This document shows, piece by piece, positions 5,621 to 13,978 of a DNA stretch of 22,101 bases. The notes beneath the pieces were generated by a model, which worked only from the letters and a program-made list of their open reading frames with translations, was not told where the DNA came from and ran no database searches. The number at the start of each line of letters is the position of its first letter. Position 1 is the stretch's first letter. A program made the translations under genes and the position numbers. This stretch comes from an uncultured Oscillibacter sp. GTDB taxonomy: Bacteria > Bacillota > Clostridia > Oscillospirales > Oscillospiraceae. The stretch is from NCBI RefSeq assembly GCF_910587525.1, contig NZ_CAJULS010000023.1, forward strand, positions 1-22,101. Direction: 5' to 3'.

Positions 5621-6890
5621 CACACTTCCGGAAACCCAGCCGCCGAACCTCAGAGATACGCTGGGCCAGCTGGTTGACTGTTCGCAGTTCCCCAGTCAGG
5701 CCAACCTCTCCAATGGCAACCAAATCGTTGGGGATAGGCCTGTCCAGATAGCTGGAGGCCAGAGCCACTACCGCCGCCAGGTCGGCGGCGGGCTCGTCCA
5801 GCCAGAGGCCGCCGATAATGTTGAGATAGGCGTCGCAGGCGGAGACCTTCAGCCCGCCCCGTTTCTCCAGAACGGCCATCAGCATGGCCGCCCGGTTGTA
5901 GTCAAATCCGTTGCTGGTCCGCCGGGAATTGCCCCCGGCGGAGGTCACTACCAGGGCTTGGATCTCCGCCAGCACTGGGCGCATTCCCTCCATAACACAT
6001 GTAACGCAAGTGCCCGGCGTGTCCTCCGGACGGCCTGACAGCAGCATCTCCGAGGGGTTTTCCACCTCCGTCAGTCCCTCGTCCCGCATTTCGAAGACAC
6101 CGATCTCGTTGGTGGCGCCGAAGCGATTCTTCACCGCCCGCAGGATGCGGTAAGAGGTGTGCTGGTCGCCCTCGAAATACAGCACACAGTCCACCATGTG
6201 CTCCAAGACCTTGGGTCCCGCGATGGAGCCCTCCTTGTTCACATGGCCGATGACGAAGACTGTGAGCCCCCCCTGCCCTTTCGCCAGCTGCATCAAGGCC
6301 ATGGTGCACTCTTTCACCTGGCTGACACTGCCTGCCGGAGAGTCCAGGGACTCGTTATAGAGCGTTTGAATGGAGTCCACAATCAAAACGTCCGGCTGTT
6401 CCGCTGCCACAGACTCCAGTACCCCTTCCAAGCTGGTCTCCGAGACCACATAGAGATTTCCGCTCTCCACCCGGAGCCTCCTGGCCCGAAGCTTCAGCTG
6501 ATGCTCGGACTCTTCGCCGGATACATACAAAATCTTATTGTTCTCACTTAATTTGCTGCAGATCTGGAGCATCAGTGTGGATTTTCCGATGCCCGGAGCG
6601 CCGCCCACCAGCACCAGAGAGCCTTTTACAGCCCCACCACCCAAAACCCGGTCCAGCTCTCCCATGCCGGAGGGAAAGCGAATCTCTTCATCGGTCTGCA
6701 GCTCTGTCACGGGGCAGGCCCGGCGGGCAGTCAGCAGTGTGCGGACCGCCTTTCCGCCCTTTGCTGCCGCCCTAGACATTTCAGGCTGTTCTACAATGGT
6801 GTTCCAGGCGCCGCAGGCTGGACACTTCCCCGCCCATTTTGCTGTCTCATTGCCGCACTCTGTGCAGTAAAACATAGTCTTTTGCTTCAT
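5511..6890 (-). CDS. radA: DNA repair and recombination protein RadA
   Basis: RadA (Sms) is a RecA-like ATPase and helicase that drives branch migration in homologous recombination and repair. The 459-aa length is typical. An N-terminal zinc finger has Cys9, Cys12, Cys23 and Cys26 (CTECG and CPACG). Walker A is GGAPGIGKS at 96-104. The RadA signature KNRFGATNEIG is present, and a Lon-like C-terminal domain includes GLTGELRTV. The ATG at 6890 has a GGGGAGGAAG ribosome site and overlaps the cwlD stop as ATGA, so the two genes are translationally coupled. The frame stays open upstream, but that sequence is the antisense-free coding region of cwlD. Its 3' end overlaps the convergent Cys-rich ORF by about 110 nt. 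Confidence 0.97.
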   Translation of the reverse strand: MKQKTMFYCTECGNETAKWAGKCPACGAWNTIVEQPEMSRAAAKGGKAVRTLLTARRACPVTELQTDEEIRFPSGMGELDRVLGGGAVKGSLVLVGGAPGIGKSTLMLQICSKLSENNKILYVSGEESEHQLKLRARRLRVESGNLYVVSETSLEGVLESVAAEQPDVLIVDSIQTLYNESLDSPAGSVSQVKECTMALMQLAKGQGGLTVFVIGHVNKEGSIAGPKVLEHMVDCVLYFEGDQHTSYRILRAVKNRFGATNEIGVFEMRDEGLTEVENPSEMLLSGRPEDTPGTCVTCVMEGMRPVLAEIQALVVTSAGGNSRRTSNGFDYNRAAMLMAVLEKRGGLKVSACDAYLNIIGGLWLDEPAADLAAVVALASSYLDRPIPNDLVAIGEVGLTGELRTVNQLAQRISEVRRLGFRKCVIPAHRAGNLGTFPGLELLPARNIGEAIRAALRLQE

Positions 6891-7618
6891 GACACTTCCT
6901 CCCCCGCCGCACACCGCAGATATCCTCCGGCGATGGCGGCAGCCAGCTTTCGTTGATAAGACGGCTCCTGCAGCCGGTTGGTCTCCTCTTGATTGGACAA
7001 AAAACCGCACTCTACGATAATACCCGGAGCTGTGATGTTTTTCATCAGGTAGATGGTGGCGGGAATGGGCTTTGCATGCTTCTCGTTTCCCACATTGATG
7101 CATCCGTTCAGCGTTTCCTGGACCGTCTCCGCCAACTGCTCCCCTCCCTCCTGCCGGTTCCAGAATACCTGAGCTCCGTGGGTTACCACAGAGGATGGCA
7201 GGCTGTTTTGATGGATGCTCAACAGCACGGAATTCTCCGTGCCGTTCACCAGCGCTACACGGTTTTTCAGATCGGACACCTTCCGCTGGCGGATAGTATT
7301 CAAGTCCGGATCGGCAATGGTGATATCCTCGCTGCGGGTTAGGAGGGTTCTCTGTCCTGCAAAGCGCAGCAGGTCGTTAACCCGAAGGGCAATTTCCAGG
7401 TTAATATGGCTCTCCTCCACGCCGCCTGACGACGTGGCGCCCCCATCCTCCCCACCGTGTCCGGCATCCACCACTACCGTTACCGGTGCGCCGTCCCGGG
7501 CCGCAAAGGCCGGAACAGCTGGCAGACGGCCAAACCAGAGAACGGCGGCCATAGCGGTCATAAAACAGCAGAAGATTGCGGACAGCAGAAATACACGTTT
7601 ACGAATCAGAATGATCAC
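6887..7618 (-). CDS. cwlD: N-acetylmuramoyl-L-alanine amidase CwlD, spore cortex maturation
   Basis: CwlD removes peptide side chains from cortex peptidoglycan so that muramic delta-lactam can form, the mark read by germination lytic enzymes. This 243-aa protein has an N-terminal membrane anchor or signal (hydrophobic stretch after RKR) and an Amidase_3 domain. Zinc ligands are visible: His in VDAGHGGEDGG, Glu in VEESHINLE, and His in LSIHQNS; the catalytic Glu is in IIVECGFLSN. Two GTG codons could start it. The GTG at 7618 is preferred because the AAGGGGG site lies about 9 nt upstream; the GTG at 7627 directly abuts that site. It is the first gene of a two-gene unit with radA. Confidence 0.93.
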   Translation of the reverse strand: MIILIRKRVFLLSAIFCCFMTAMAAVLWFGRLPAVPAFAARDGAPVTVVVDAGHGGEDGGATSSGGVEESHINLEIALRVNDLLRFAGQRTLLTRSEDITIADPDLNTIRQRKVSDLKNRVALVNGTENSVLLSIHQNSLPSSVVTHGAQVFWNRQEGGEQLAETVQETLNGCINVGNEKHAKPIPATIYLMKNITAPGIIVECGFLSNQEETNRLQEPSYQRKLAAAIAGGYLRCAAGEEVS

Positions 7619-7681
7619 AGACAGCACCCCCTTTTGGAGGCTATGCCAGAGGGCTTATCCCATATGCATCGCACTACAGCT

Positions 7682-7710
7682 ATTATAGCCGCACCGGCCT
7701 GTGAAAGCAA
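7682..7710 (-). promoter_or_regulatory. Promoter upstream of cwlD-radA
   Basis: On the minus strand TTGCTT (7710-7705), a 17-nt spacer and a perfect TATAAT (7687-7682) form a sigma-A-type promoter about 55 nt upstream of the cwlD start. A vegetative promoter would suit radA. A separate sporulation promoter for cwlD was not identified. Confidence 0.6.
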
Positions 7711-7749
7711 ACGGTAATTTTGGCAGCGTTCCTCTTCTCTGCGCTTCGG

Positions 7750-7757
7750 CATACAAT
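7750..7757 (+). promoter_or_regulatory. Candidate sigma-E-type -10 element upstream of the cotJ operon
   Basis: CATACAAT matches the mother-cell sigma-E -10 consensus, and cotJ genes are known sigma-E targets in Bacillus. However, no convincing -35 is present at the expected spacing, and the distance to the gene (about 120 nt) is long. This is a weak call. Confidence 0.25.
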
Positions 7758-7880
7758 GGAGTGAACGCATGGTGCGGTCCACCCCGTGGATTTCGGCAGG
7801 CCGTGCCAAAGCGTGGCGCGCAGATCAAAGCGCTGCCGTTTTCATTTGCGCGCCTCATCAGAAGGAGGCGTCCATGAAAA

Positions 7881-8342
7881 ATGGAAAAACCTGAACAGAA
7901 CAGGCCTGAAAACCCCGCCTGCGGCGTAGGCCAGGGCCCCCTGCCCGGCTGCGCCCAGCTGGCGTTTCCCTATATCCCGATGCAGGAGAACAATCCTGCC
8001 CGATACAGCCGAATGGAAGCATTGGAGACCGGCACCCTGTTTCCCGGGCTGAACCTGCCTTTTAAGGCGGCCATTCAGGCCAGGACAAAACTGGCCAACA
8101 CCGCCCTGGTAGAACTGATGGCTCTGAGCTTTGCCGTCGACGAGCTGGGACTTTACCTGACCACCCATGCCCAGGATCAAGAGGCTCTGCAGCTGTACTG
8201 GTCTTACGTCAAGCTGCTGAAAGAGGGACAGGAGAAGTACCAGAAGATGCATGGCCCCCTGCTCCAGACCGATCTGACCCCGGAGGACGGCTACGCCTGG
8301 CTGAAGGACCCCTGGCCCTGGGATTTTGGAGGGAATGACTGA
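7881..8342 (+). CDS. Fused spore coat protein CotJA-CotJB
   Basis: In Bacillus, CotJA, CotJB and CotJC are separate proteins of a coat-associated complex. Here one 153-aa frame joins the first two. Residues about 30-63 match CotJA (YIPMQENNPARYSRMEALE, then GTLFPGLNLPF). After a short linker, residues about 70-150 match CotJB (LMALSFAVDELGLYL, THAQDQEAL, and the PWPWDF ending). There is no internal stop or plausible internal start at the junction. The ATG at 7881 lies 12 nt after AAGGAGG, longer than ideal; a better-spaced ATG at 7874 opens a 6-codon out-of-frame ORF. The stop overlaps the cotJC start by 1 nt (TGATG), so translation is coupled. Confidence 0.88.
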   Translation: MEKPEQNRPENPACGVGQGPLPGCAQLAFPYIPMQENNPARYSRMEALETGTLFPGLNLPFKAAIQARTKLANTALVELMALSFAVDELGLYLTTHAQDQEALQLYWSYVKLLKEGQEKYQKMHGPLLQTDLTPEDGYAWLKDPWPWDFGGND

Positions 8343-8938
8343 TGTTTGTTTATGAGAAAAAATTACAGTACCCAGTGAAGATCAAGAACACCAACCCCAG
8401 GCTGGCGTCGGTTATCATCAGCCAATACGGCGGGCCGGATGGTGAGCTGGGAGCGTCGCTGCGGTATCTGAGCCAACGGTATTCCATGCCCTATGCAGAG
8501 CTGAAGGGATTGCTGACCGATATCGGCACAGAGGAGTTAGGCCACCTGGAAATGGTGGGCACCCTTGTCCACCAGCTGACCCGGGATCTGACGGAAGAGC
8601 AGATCCGGACTGCCGGGTTTGATACCTACTTTGTGGATCATACGGTTGGCGTCTATCCTCAGTTCGCCTCCGGTTATCCCTGGTCCGCATCCACCATGCA
8701 GGTCACCGGCGACGTCATCGCCGATCTGACGGAGGATCTAGCGGCGGAGCAGAAGGCCCGTGTAACCTATGACAACATCCTGCGCCTCAGTGACGACCCA
8801 GACGTCAACGATGTCATCCGGTTCCTGCGGGCCCGGGAGGTAGTCCACTTCCAGCGGTTTGGCGAAGGCCTGCGGCTGGCAAAGGATAAGATGAATGAGA
8901 AGAACGTATATTATGTAAACCCCGCATTTGATAAATGA
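8342..8938 (+). CDS. cotJC: Spore coat protein CotJC, manganese catalase family
   Basis: This 198-aa protein is a ferritin-like, di-manganese catalase homologue found in the spore coat, where it may detoxify peroxide or only act structurally. The start MFVYEKKLQYPVKI is typical of the family. Metal-binding helices are visible as TEELGHLEM (Glu-x-x-His) and AREVVHFQRFGE (Glu-x-x-His), with further acidic residues in the helix ending LAAEQKARVTYDNIL. The length matches CotJC. It follows the CotJA-CotJB fusion with a 1-nt stop-start overlap and ends just before a hairpin shared with convergent ligA. Confidence 0.95.
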   Translation: MFVYEKKLQYPVKIKNTNPRLASVIISQYGGPDGELGASLRYLSQRYSMPYAELKGLLTDIGTEELGHLEMVGTLVHQLTRDLTEEQIRTAGFDTYFVDHTVGVYPQFASGYPWSASTMQVTGDVIADLTEDLAAEQKARVTYDNILRLSDDPDVNDVIRFLRAREVVHFQRFGEGLRLAKDKMNEKNVYYVNPAFDK

Positions 8939-8941
8939 GCA

Positions 8942-8981
8942 ACACCCCTGGGCCGTGCTAATCTCTTCGACCCAGGGGTGT
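8942..8981. terminator. Hairpin between convergent cotJC and ligA
   Basis: A perfect 11-bp stem (ACACCCCTGGG at 8942-8952, CCCAGGGGTGT at 8971-8981) encloses an 18-nt loop and sits 4 nt after the cotJC stop. Neither strand has a strong U tract, so it is a likely but atypical terminator for both genes. Confidence 0.55.
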
Positions 8982-9001
8982 GTCAACTGCTGCTGGATAA
9001 G

Positions 9002-10978
9002 TCATTCCAGCATTTTTGCAAACGCCTCTTCCGTTAAAATGGGAATCTCCAGTTCCTGGGCCTTTTTCAGCTTACTGCCAGCGGCCTCTCCAGCCACCAC
9101 GTAAGTAGTGCGTTTGGAGACAGAGCCAGCAGCTTTGCCGCCCCGCTCCTCAATCAAGACCTGGGCCGCCTTGCGGTCAAACTGGGTAAGAGTTCCTGTG
9201 AGGACAAAGGTCATCCCTGCAAACCGATTATCAACCATCTGCTGGCTACTCTCCATATTGACGCCGGCCTCCCGCAGGCGGCGGAGCAGATCCTGAGATT
9301 GAGGATGCGCCAGATAGTCCACAATGCACTGGGCGGTAATTTCTCCTACGTCGTCAATCTCCGTCAGCTCTTCCAGAGAGGCCGCCGCCAGGGCATCGAA
9401 GGTCTTAAAATGGGAGGATAGGACTTTGGCGGCCTTCTCCCCCACCTGGCGGATGCCAAGACCGTAGATCAGTTTGCTGAGGTCATTGGCCTTGGATTTC
9501 TCAAGGGCACGGATCAGGTTCTCCGCCGACTTAACTCCCATACGGTCCAGCTTAGCCACGTCCTCTGCGTGGAGTGCGTACAGATCGGCGGCGTTCCGGA
9601 TCAGTCCGCCATCCACCAGCTGCTGCACTACGGCAGGTCCAAGGCCCTCGATGTCCATGGCGTCCCGGCTCGCAAAGTGAGTAATATTCCGTAGCAGCTG
9701 GGCGGGACATTCTGCGCCGGTACAGCGGAGGGCGGCTCCGTCCGGGTCCCGGTGCGCCGGGGCGCCGCAGACCGGGCAGGTCTCCGGCAGGCAATAGGGC
9801 TCGGTGCCCTCCGGTCGTTTGGAAAAATCCACCTCAACAATTTCCGGAATGATCTCCCCCGCCTTCTGGACGATGGCCGTATCGCCAATCCGGATGTCTT
9901 TTTCTGTAATGTAGTCTTGGTTGTGGAGCGTGGCGCTGGTAACGGTAGTGCCGGCCAGCCGCACCGGCTCCAGTACGGCTTTGGGGGTTAAAACACCGGT
10001 GCGACCTACTTGGATGACAATGTCGAGCACCTTGGAGGGCTTCTTCTCAGGCGGATACTTATAAGCCACTGCCCACTTTGGAAATTTCGCGGTACTCCCT
10101 AGTACAGTGCGGTCTGACAAGGTATTTACCTTTATAACTGCGCCGTCAATATCAAAGGAATATTCCAACCGTTCATTATTGATGCGGCTGATCTCAGCCT
10201 GACAGGCGGACACGCCAGAGAGCATTGCGTGGGGGATAACCTTAAACCGCTGGGAGGCCAGATAATCCAACGTTCCGGTATGGCGGGAAAACTCCCTTCC
10301 CTCCGCCAGCTGTAAGTTGAATACCTGAATGTCCAGCCGCCGTTCCGCGCAGATTTTGGGGTCCAGCTGCCGCAGTGAGCCGGCGGCGGCATTCCGGGGA
10401 TTGGCCATCAGGGGCTTTCCCTGCAATTCCCGCTGGGCGTTGATCTCCTCGAATACCGACCGGGCCATGTAGACCTCTCCCCGGACGATCAGTCGGGGCA
10501 GCTTCTCCGGCAGCGTCATGGGGATTGAACGGATGGTCTTGAGATTCTCCGTCACGTCCTCCCCCACCAGGCCGTCACCCCGGGTGGCGCCCCTGACAAA
10601 TACGCCGTCCCGGTACTCCAGCGCCACAGAAAGACCATCCACTTTGGGCTCCACGGAGTATTCCACCGGGGTTCCCAGAGCCTCGTCCATCCGCTGGCAG
10701 AACTCCGCTACCTCGCCGGCGTTGAACACATCCTGAAGGCTTTCCAGCGGCACCTCATGGGTATAGGTAGAAAACCCCTCCAGGAGCTTTCCGCCAATGC
10801 GCTGAGTGGGCGAATCCGGCGTGATCTCCTCCGGGTGCGCCGCTTCCAGCTCTTCCAGACGGCGGTTCAGCAGGTCATACTCCCGGTCACTCATGGTAGG
10901 TGCGTCCAGCACATAGTATCGGTAGCCGTTTTCATTCAATACATCACGCAGATGTCTGATCTCTTCGCGGTAGTCCAT
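9002..10978 (-). CDS. ligA: NAD-dependent DNA ligase
   Basis: LigA seals nicks with NAD as adenylate donor in replication and repair. The 658-aa protein has all domains in order: an N-terminal NMN-binding Ia region (YYVLDAPTMSDREYD), an adenylation domain with the nucleophile Lys112 in EPKVDGLS, an OB fold, a four-Cys zinc finger (CPVCG with CTGAEC), helix-hairpin-helix repeats and a C-terminal BRCT domain (FVLTGTLTQFDR). The ATG at 10978 is chosen because GGAGG lies 8 nt upstream; an upstream in-frame ATG at 10993 overlaps that site. It is the last gene after murD and yunB, 16 nt after the yunB stop. Confidence 0.98.
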   Translation of the reverse strand: MDYREEIRHLRDVLNENGYRYYVLDAPTMSDREYDLLNRRLEELEAAHPEEITPDSPTQRIGGKLLEGFSTYTHEVPLESLQDVFNAGEVAEFCQRMDEALGTPVEYSVEPKVDGLSVALEYRDGVFVRGATRGDGLVGEDVTENLKTIRSIPMTLPEKLPRLIVRGEVYMARSVFEEINAQRELQGKPLMANPRNAAAGSLRQLDPKICAERRLDIQVFNLQLAEGREFSRHTGTLDYLASQRFKVIPHAMLSGVSACQAEISRINNERLEYSFDIDGAVIKVNTLSDRTVLGSTAKFPKWAVAYKYPPEKKPSKVLDIVIQVGRTGVLTPKAVLEPVRLAGTTVTSATLHNQDYITEKDIRIGDTAIVQKAGEIIPEIVEVDFSKRPEGTEPYCLPETCPVCGAPAHRDPDGAALRCTGAECPAQLLRNITHFASRDAMDIEGLGPAVVQQLVDGGLIRNAADLYALHAEDVAKLDRMGVKSAENLIRALEKSKANDLSKLIYGLGIRQVGEKAAKVLSSHFKTFDALAAASLEELTEIDDVGEITAQCIVDYLAHPQSQDLLRRLREAGVNMESSQQMVDNRFAGMTFVLTGTLTQFDRKAAQVLIEERGGKAAGSVSKRTTYVVAGEAAGSKLKKAQELEIPILTEEAFAKMLE

Positions 10979-10994
10979 GGGAAACTCCTCCATA

Positions 10995-11687
10995 TCAGTT
11001 GGTACTCAAAATATACTCGTCATAGTTAGAAGGGACAGTTGCGAAATAGGTGTAGGTGTCCGGTACGGAGCCCACGATGATGGTCTCCGCCACGGTAACG
11101 GCGTTGGACACCTGGGTGTCCGCCGTAAAGCCGGGCAGCAGGATGCTCACATAAACCTCGATATTCAAAACGATCTGATGCTTAGTCTGGTTGATGCCAG
11201 CGGAAATGAACTCGTTTTCAAACCAGGCCGAGGAACTGCCAACCGACTCCATCCGGACGGAGATCTCCGGTCCCCGGCCTGCCAGCAGCACGGAGCCGCT
11301 GAGGCTGCCGATGGAGATGGACAGATCCTGGGACGGCACCTGGTCAATACGCTGGAGAATGATGTCCAAAATATCCGACTGGAGCCGATTACAAGCTACC
11401 ATGTTGCTGTGGACGGCGGTAATTCTGCCCTCGTAGTCCTTCTCAAAGGAGACCAATTTTTCATAGCTGATCTCGCCACTGTCAATGGCCTCCTGTACAG
11501 ACCGGGAGATGATAGAATTCACCACAAAAGAGACCCTGGTGGCAGCCAGACTCTCCAACACCGGACGCAGGTGAGCCGTGGTGAGAATCACAGACGAGAT
11601 CATCAGCACAGCCAACACGAACACAATAGATCGCAGCAGCGTCCGCCGGTTGAGCCAGCGGCGGTAATAGAAAAATCCGGCCCTCAT
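10995..11687 (-). CDS. yunB: Sporulation protein YunB
   Basis: YunB is a sigma-E-controlled sporulation protein, mother-cell expressed in Bacillus, of unknown biochemical role. This 230-aa homologue has a basic N-terminus (YYRRWLNRRTLLR), one membrane segment at about 17-38 (IVFVLAVLMISSVILT) and an outward domain. The conserved segment around NSIISRSVQEAI and the middle region YEKLVSFEKDYEGRITAVHSN are recognisable. It ends in a predicted beta-rich region (HQIVLNIEVYVSILLPG). The ATG at 11687 has GGAGGAGG 8 nt upstream; an in-frame ATG at 11708 does not. It lies between murD and ligA on one strand, so vegetative read-through expression is likely as well as any sporulation promoter. Confidence 0.92.
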   Translation of the reverse strand: MRAGFFYYRRWLNRRTLLRSIVFVLAVLMISSVILTTAHLRPVLESLAATRVSFVVNSIISRSVQEAIDSGEISYEKLVSFEKDYEGRITAVHSNMVACNRLQSDILDIILQRIDQVPSQDLSISIGSLSGSVLLAGRGPEISVRMESVGSSSAWFENEFISAGINQTKHQIVLNIEVYVSILLPGFTADTQVSNAVTVAETIIVGSVPDTYTYFATVPSNYDEYILSTN

Positions 11688-11737
11688 AAGCGCCACCTCC
11701 TCCGGCAATTCTATGCGGCGGCGGCTTGACCCTACTA

Positions 11738-13114
11738 CTATTTCAAAGCGTTGACAATCTCTTTGAAGACCCTGCCCCGCTCCATGAAATTAGCGAAACG
11801 GTCAAATGACGTGCTGGCTGGAGAAAGCATCACCACATCCCCTGTTTCCGCCCGGCTTTGAGCCAGAGAAACAGCTTCCCGGTAGTCGTTAACTTCTATC
11901 ACTTCCATCCCCTGGTAATTCTCCGCCCGCTCTACGGCGCAGCGAATCACCCCCGTCGTAGCACCGCAGAGAATCAACAGTTTTACATGCTCGTTAACCT
12001 CCGGGCCCAGGGTATCGTACGGAATCCCCTTGTCTTTGCCGCCGGCGATGAGGATGATTTTCTGGTCAAAAGAGCGGAGCCCCGCGATGGTGCGGCTGGG
12101 ACTGGAGGCAATGGAATCGTTGTAATAGCGCACACCGTTCAGCTCCCGCACCAGCTCAATGCGGTGTTCCACACCACCGAACTCCGCGGCAAACTTCCGG
12201 ATGATCTCATCTGGCACAATGCCATCCACGGCGGCAATGGCCGCCATGTAGTTCTCCACGTTGTGGACACCAGGCAGCTTAATGCCGGAGACCCGGAGAA
12301 CCTCCCGCTCTACGCCATCGTGCCGGGCGATGATCGCATCTCCTCGCAGAAAAACGCCGTCCTCCACCTCCCGCAGTCTGGAAAACAGACGTGCCCGGCC
12401 AAAGACACGGCCGGACTCTTCCAAGGTAATATCATTGTCGGCATTGAATACTGCAATATCCTCCGCCAACTGATGTGTAAAGATATTTTCCTTTGCGAAG
12501 ATATACTCTGCAAAATCCCTGTGGACATCCAGATGGTTGGGTGCCAGATTGGTTACAACAGCGATATGGGGGCTGTGGGTCATAGTCATCAGCTGAAAGG
12601 AACTAAGCTCCAGCACAGCGATATCCTCCGAGTGCATCTTCCCGGTCTCCGCCAGCAGAGGATGGCCGATGTTTCCCCCAAGATGAACGGTTTTTCCGGC
12701 AGCTTTCAACAGCTCTGCGATAATAGTGGTGGTGGTGGTCTTCCCGTCGCTGCCGGTCACCGCGATCTTTGTGCAGGGGCAGACCTCAAAAAAGATCTCC
12801 ATCTCACTGGTGAGTTCACTTCCCCGGGCCACCGCAGCAGCCAGTTCCGGAAGATCAGGCCGCATACCAGGGGTGCGAAAAATAACGTCCTGATCCAGGT
12901 CCTGGAGGTATCCCTCTCCCAAATGCAGGCAGCATCCCTTCGCTTCCAACTCCTCTGCCAGCGGTCCCAGGGCCTCCCGGCTTTTCCTGTCACAGGCTGT
13001 GACAGCCACGCCCCGGGACAACAGTAGCCGGATCAGCGGCTGATTGGAAACACCGATACCAATGACGGCCACGGTTTTATTCTGTAAACTCTTTAAGTAT
13101 TCCTCAAATGTCAT
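11738..13114 (-). CDS. murD: UDP-N-acetylmuramoyl-L-alanine--D-glutamate ligase
   Basis: MurD adds D-glutamate to UDP-MurNAc-L-Ala in the cytoplasmic stage of peptidoglycan synthesis, using ATP. The 458-aa protein has the three Mur ligase domains: an N-terminal Rossmann domain for the UDP substrate (AVIGIGVSNQPL), a central ATPase with P-loop GSDGKTT at 121-127 and the conserved NLAPNHLDVH, and a C-terminal domain with FGGVEHRIE, YNDSIASSP and IAGGKDKG. The ATG at 13114 has GAGGAG 8 nt upstream on the minus strand and a good promoter about 45 nt upstream. It opens the murD-yunB-ligA unit, away from any dcw cluster that is visible here. Confidence 0.97.
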   Translation of the reverse strand: MTFEEYLKSLQNKTVAVIGIGVSNQPLIRLLLSRGVAVTACDRKSREALGPLAEELEAKGCCLHLGEGYLQDLDQDVIFRTPGMRPDLPELAAAVARGSELTSEMEIFFEVCPCTKIAVTGSDGKTTTTTIIAELLKAAGKTVHLGGNIGHPLLAETGKMHSEDIAVLELSSFQLMTMTHSPHIAVVTNLAPNHLDVHRDFAEYIFAKENIFTHQLAEDIAVFNADNDITLEESGRVFGRARLFSRLREVEDGVFLRGDAIIARHDGVEREVLRVSGIKLPGVHNVENYMAAIAAVDGIVPDEIIRKFAAEFGGVEHRIELVRELNGVRYYNDSIASSPSRTIAGLRSFDQKIILIAGGKDKGIPYDTLGPEVNEHVKLLILCGATTGVIRCAVERAENYQGMEVIEVNDYREAVSLAQSRAETGDVVMLSPASTSFDRFANFMERGRVFKEIVNALK

Positions 13115-13155
13115 AAAAACCGCTCCTCACATGTTTAATAAAAATAGACATCAAA

Positions 13156-13184
13156 ATTATACCGCAAGCAGCGGTAAATTACAA
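13156..13184 (-). promoter_or_regulatory. Promoter of the murD-yunB-ligA unit
   Basis: On the minus strand TTGTAA (13184-13179) and a perfect TATAAT (13161-13156) are separated by 17 nt. The spacer contains a small 5-bp dyad (ACCGC/GCGGT) of unclear meaning. Confidence 0.7.
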
Positions 13185-13214
13185 CGAGAGCTGGGAAATT
13201 TTCTCCTTTCGTTC

Positions 13215-13243
13215 TTGCCGAAAGCGCCGCATCGTGATATGAT
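13215..13243 (+). promoter_or_regulatory. Promoter of the alpha/beta hydrolase gene
   Basis: TTGCCG (13215-13220), a 17-nt spacer and TATGAT (13238-13243) with a TGA extension predict a start site near 13250. That is only 3 nt upstream of the AAGGAGG site, so it limits where translation can begin. Confidence 0.6.
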
Positions 13244-13258
13244 GAGGAATATAAGGAG

Positions 13259-13978
13259 GTGTCGGCTATAGAACCGCAGACTTTGCAAATCAGCACCATC
13301 CCTTGCGCTCTCTGGGGTACGGATTCAGACCGGGCCATCATAGCTGTTCATGGAGCCCACTCCCACAAAGAGGACGTACCCATCCGGCTTTTGTCCAAGA
13401 TTGCCCAAGGCTGCCAAATCCTCAGCTTTGATCTCCCGGAACATGGGGCGCGGCGGGAAGAGGCCGCTCTTTGCAAGCCACCAGTCTGTGTTCGGGACCT
13501 TTCTGCTGTACTGGACTATGCGGAAGCACGGTGGGACCATGTTGGGTTGTTTGCCGTCAGCATGGGCGCCTATTTCAGCCTGCTGACCTGCGGAGACCGC
13601 CGGGTGGAGCGGGCCTGGTTCCTCTCCCCCGTTGTAGATATGGGCGCTTTGATCAACAACATGATGACCTGGTTTGACGTGTCTCCGGAGCGGCTGAAAC
13701 GGGAACAGGCAATCTCCACACCCATGGGACAGACCCTCTACTGGGATTACTACTGCTATGTGCAGGAACATCCGGTTCGCCGGTGGCCCATTTCCACGGA
13801 GATTTTGACCGGAGGGAGGGACACCCTGTGCGATCCGGCTGTGACGTCCGCATTTGCGGACCGATTTTCCTGCCGCCTGCAGACAGCAGAGACCGCGGAG
13901 CACTGGTTCCACACCGAGTCAGATCTCTCTGCCCTGGAACGGTGGCTGCGAGAGACCGGCAGGGATTTTATCCGTTGA
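13259..13978 (+). CDS. Alpha/beta hydrolase of unknown substrate
   Basis: This is a serine-hydrolase fold protein of about 236-239 aa. The oxyanion loop is AVHGAHSHK, the nucleophile elbow is FAVSMGAY (Ser with Ala in place of the first Gly of GxSxG), the acid is probably Asp in LTGGRDTLCD, and the base is His in AEHWFHTE. No signal peptide is visible, so it should be cytoplasmic; the substrate is unknown. The start is odd. The GTG at 13259 overlaps the last base of AAGGAGG (13253-13259), while the codon at ideal spacing is ATA at 13268. The next in-frame candidate is TTG at 13283, too far from the site. The stop codon lies in the -35 box of rnpB. Confidence 0.88.
   Translation: MSAIEPQTLQISTIPCALWGTDSDRAIIAVHGAHSHKEDVPIRLLSKIAQGCQILSFDLPEHGARREEAALCKPPVCVRDLSAVLDYAEARWDHVGLFAVSMGAYFSLLTCGDRRVERAWFLSPVVDMGALINNMMTWFDVSPERLKREQAISTPMGQTLYWDYYCYVQEHPVRRWPISTEILTGGRDTLCDPAVTSAFADRFSCRLQTAETAEHWFHTESDLSALERWLRETGRDFIR

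Noticed and set aside
6891..7103. Longer N-terminus for RadA
   Set aside because: The extra sequence overlaps cwlD coding sequence, lacks the RadA zinc-finger start, and the ATG at 6890 has a strong ribosome site.
11858..13027. 389-codon plus-strand frame opposite murD
   Set aside because: It is the complement of a well-supported murD gene in a GC-rich region, has no ribosome site and no recognisable domain.
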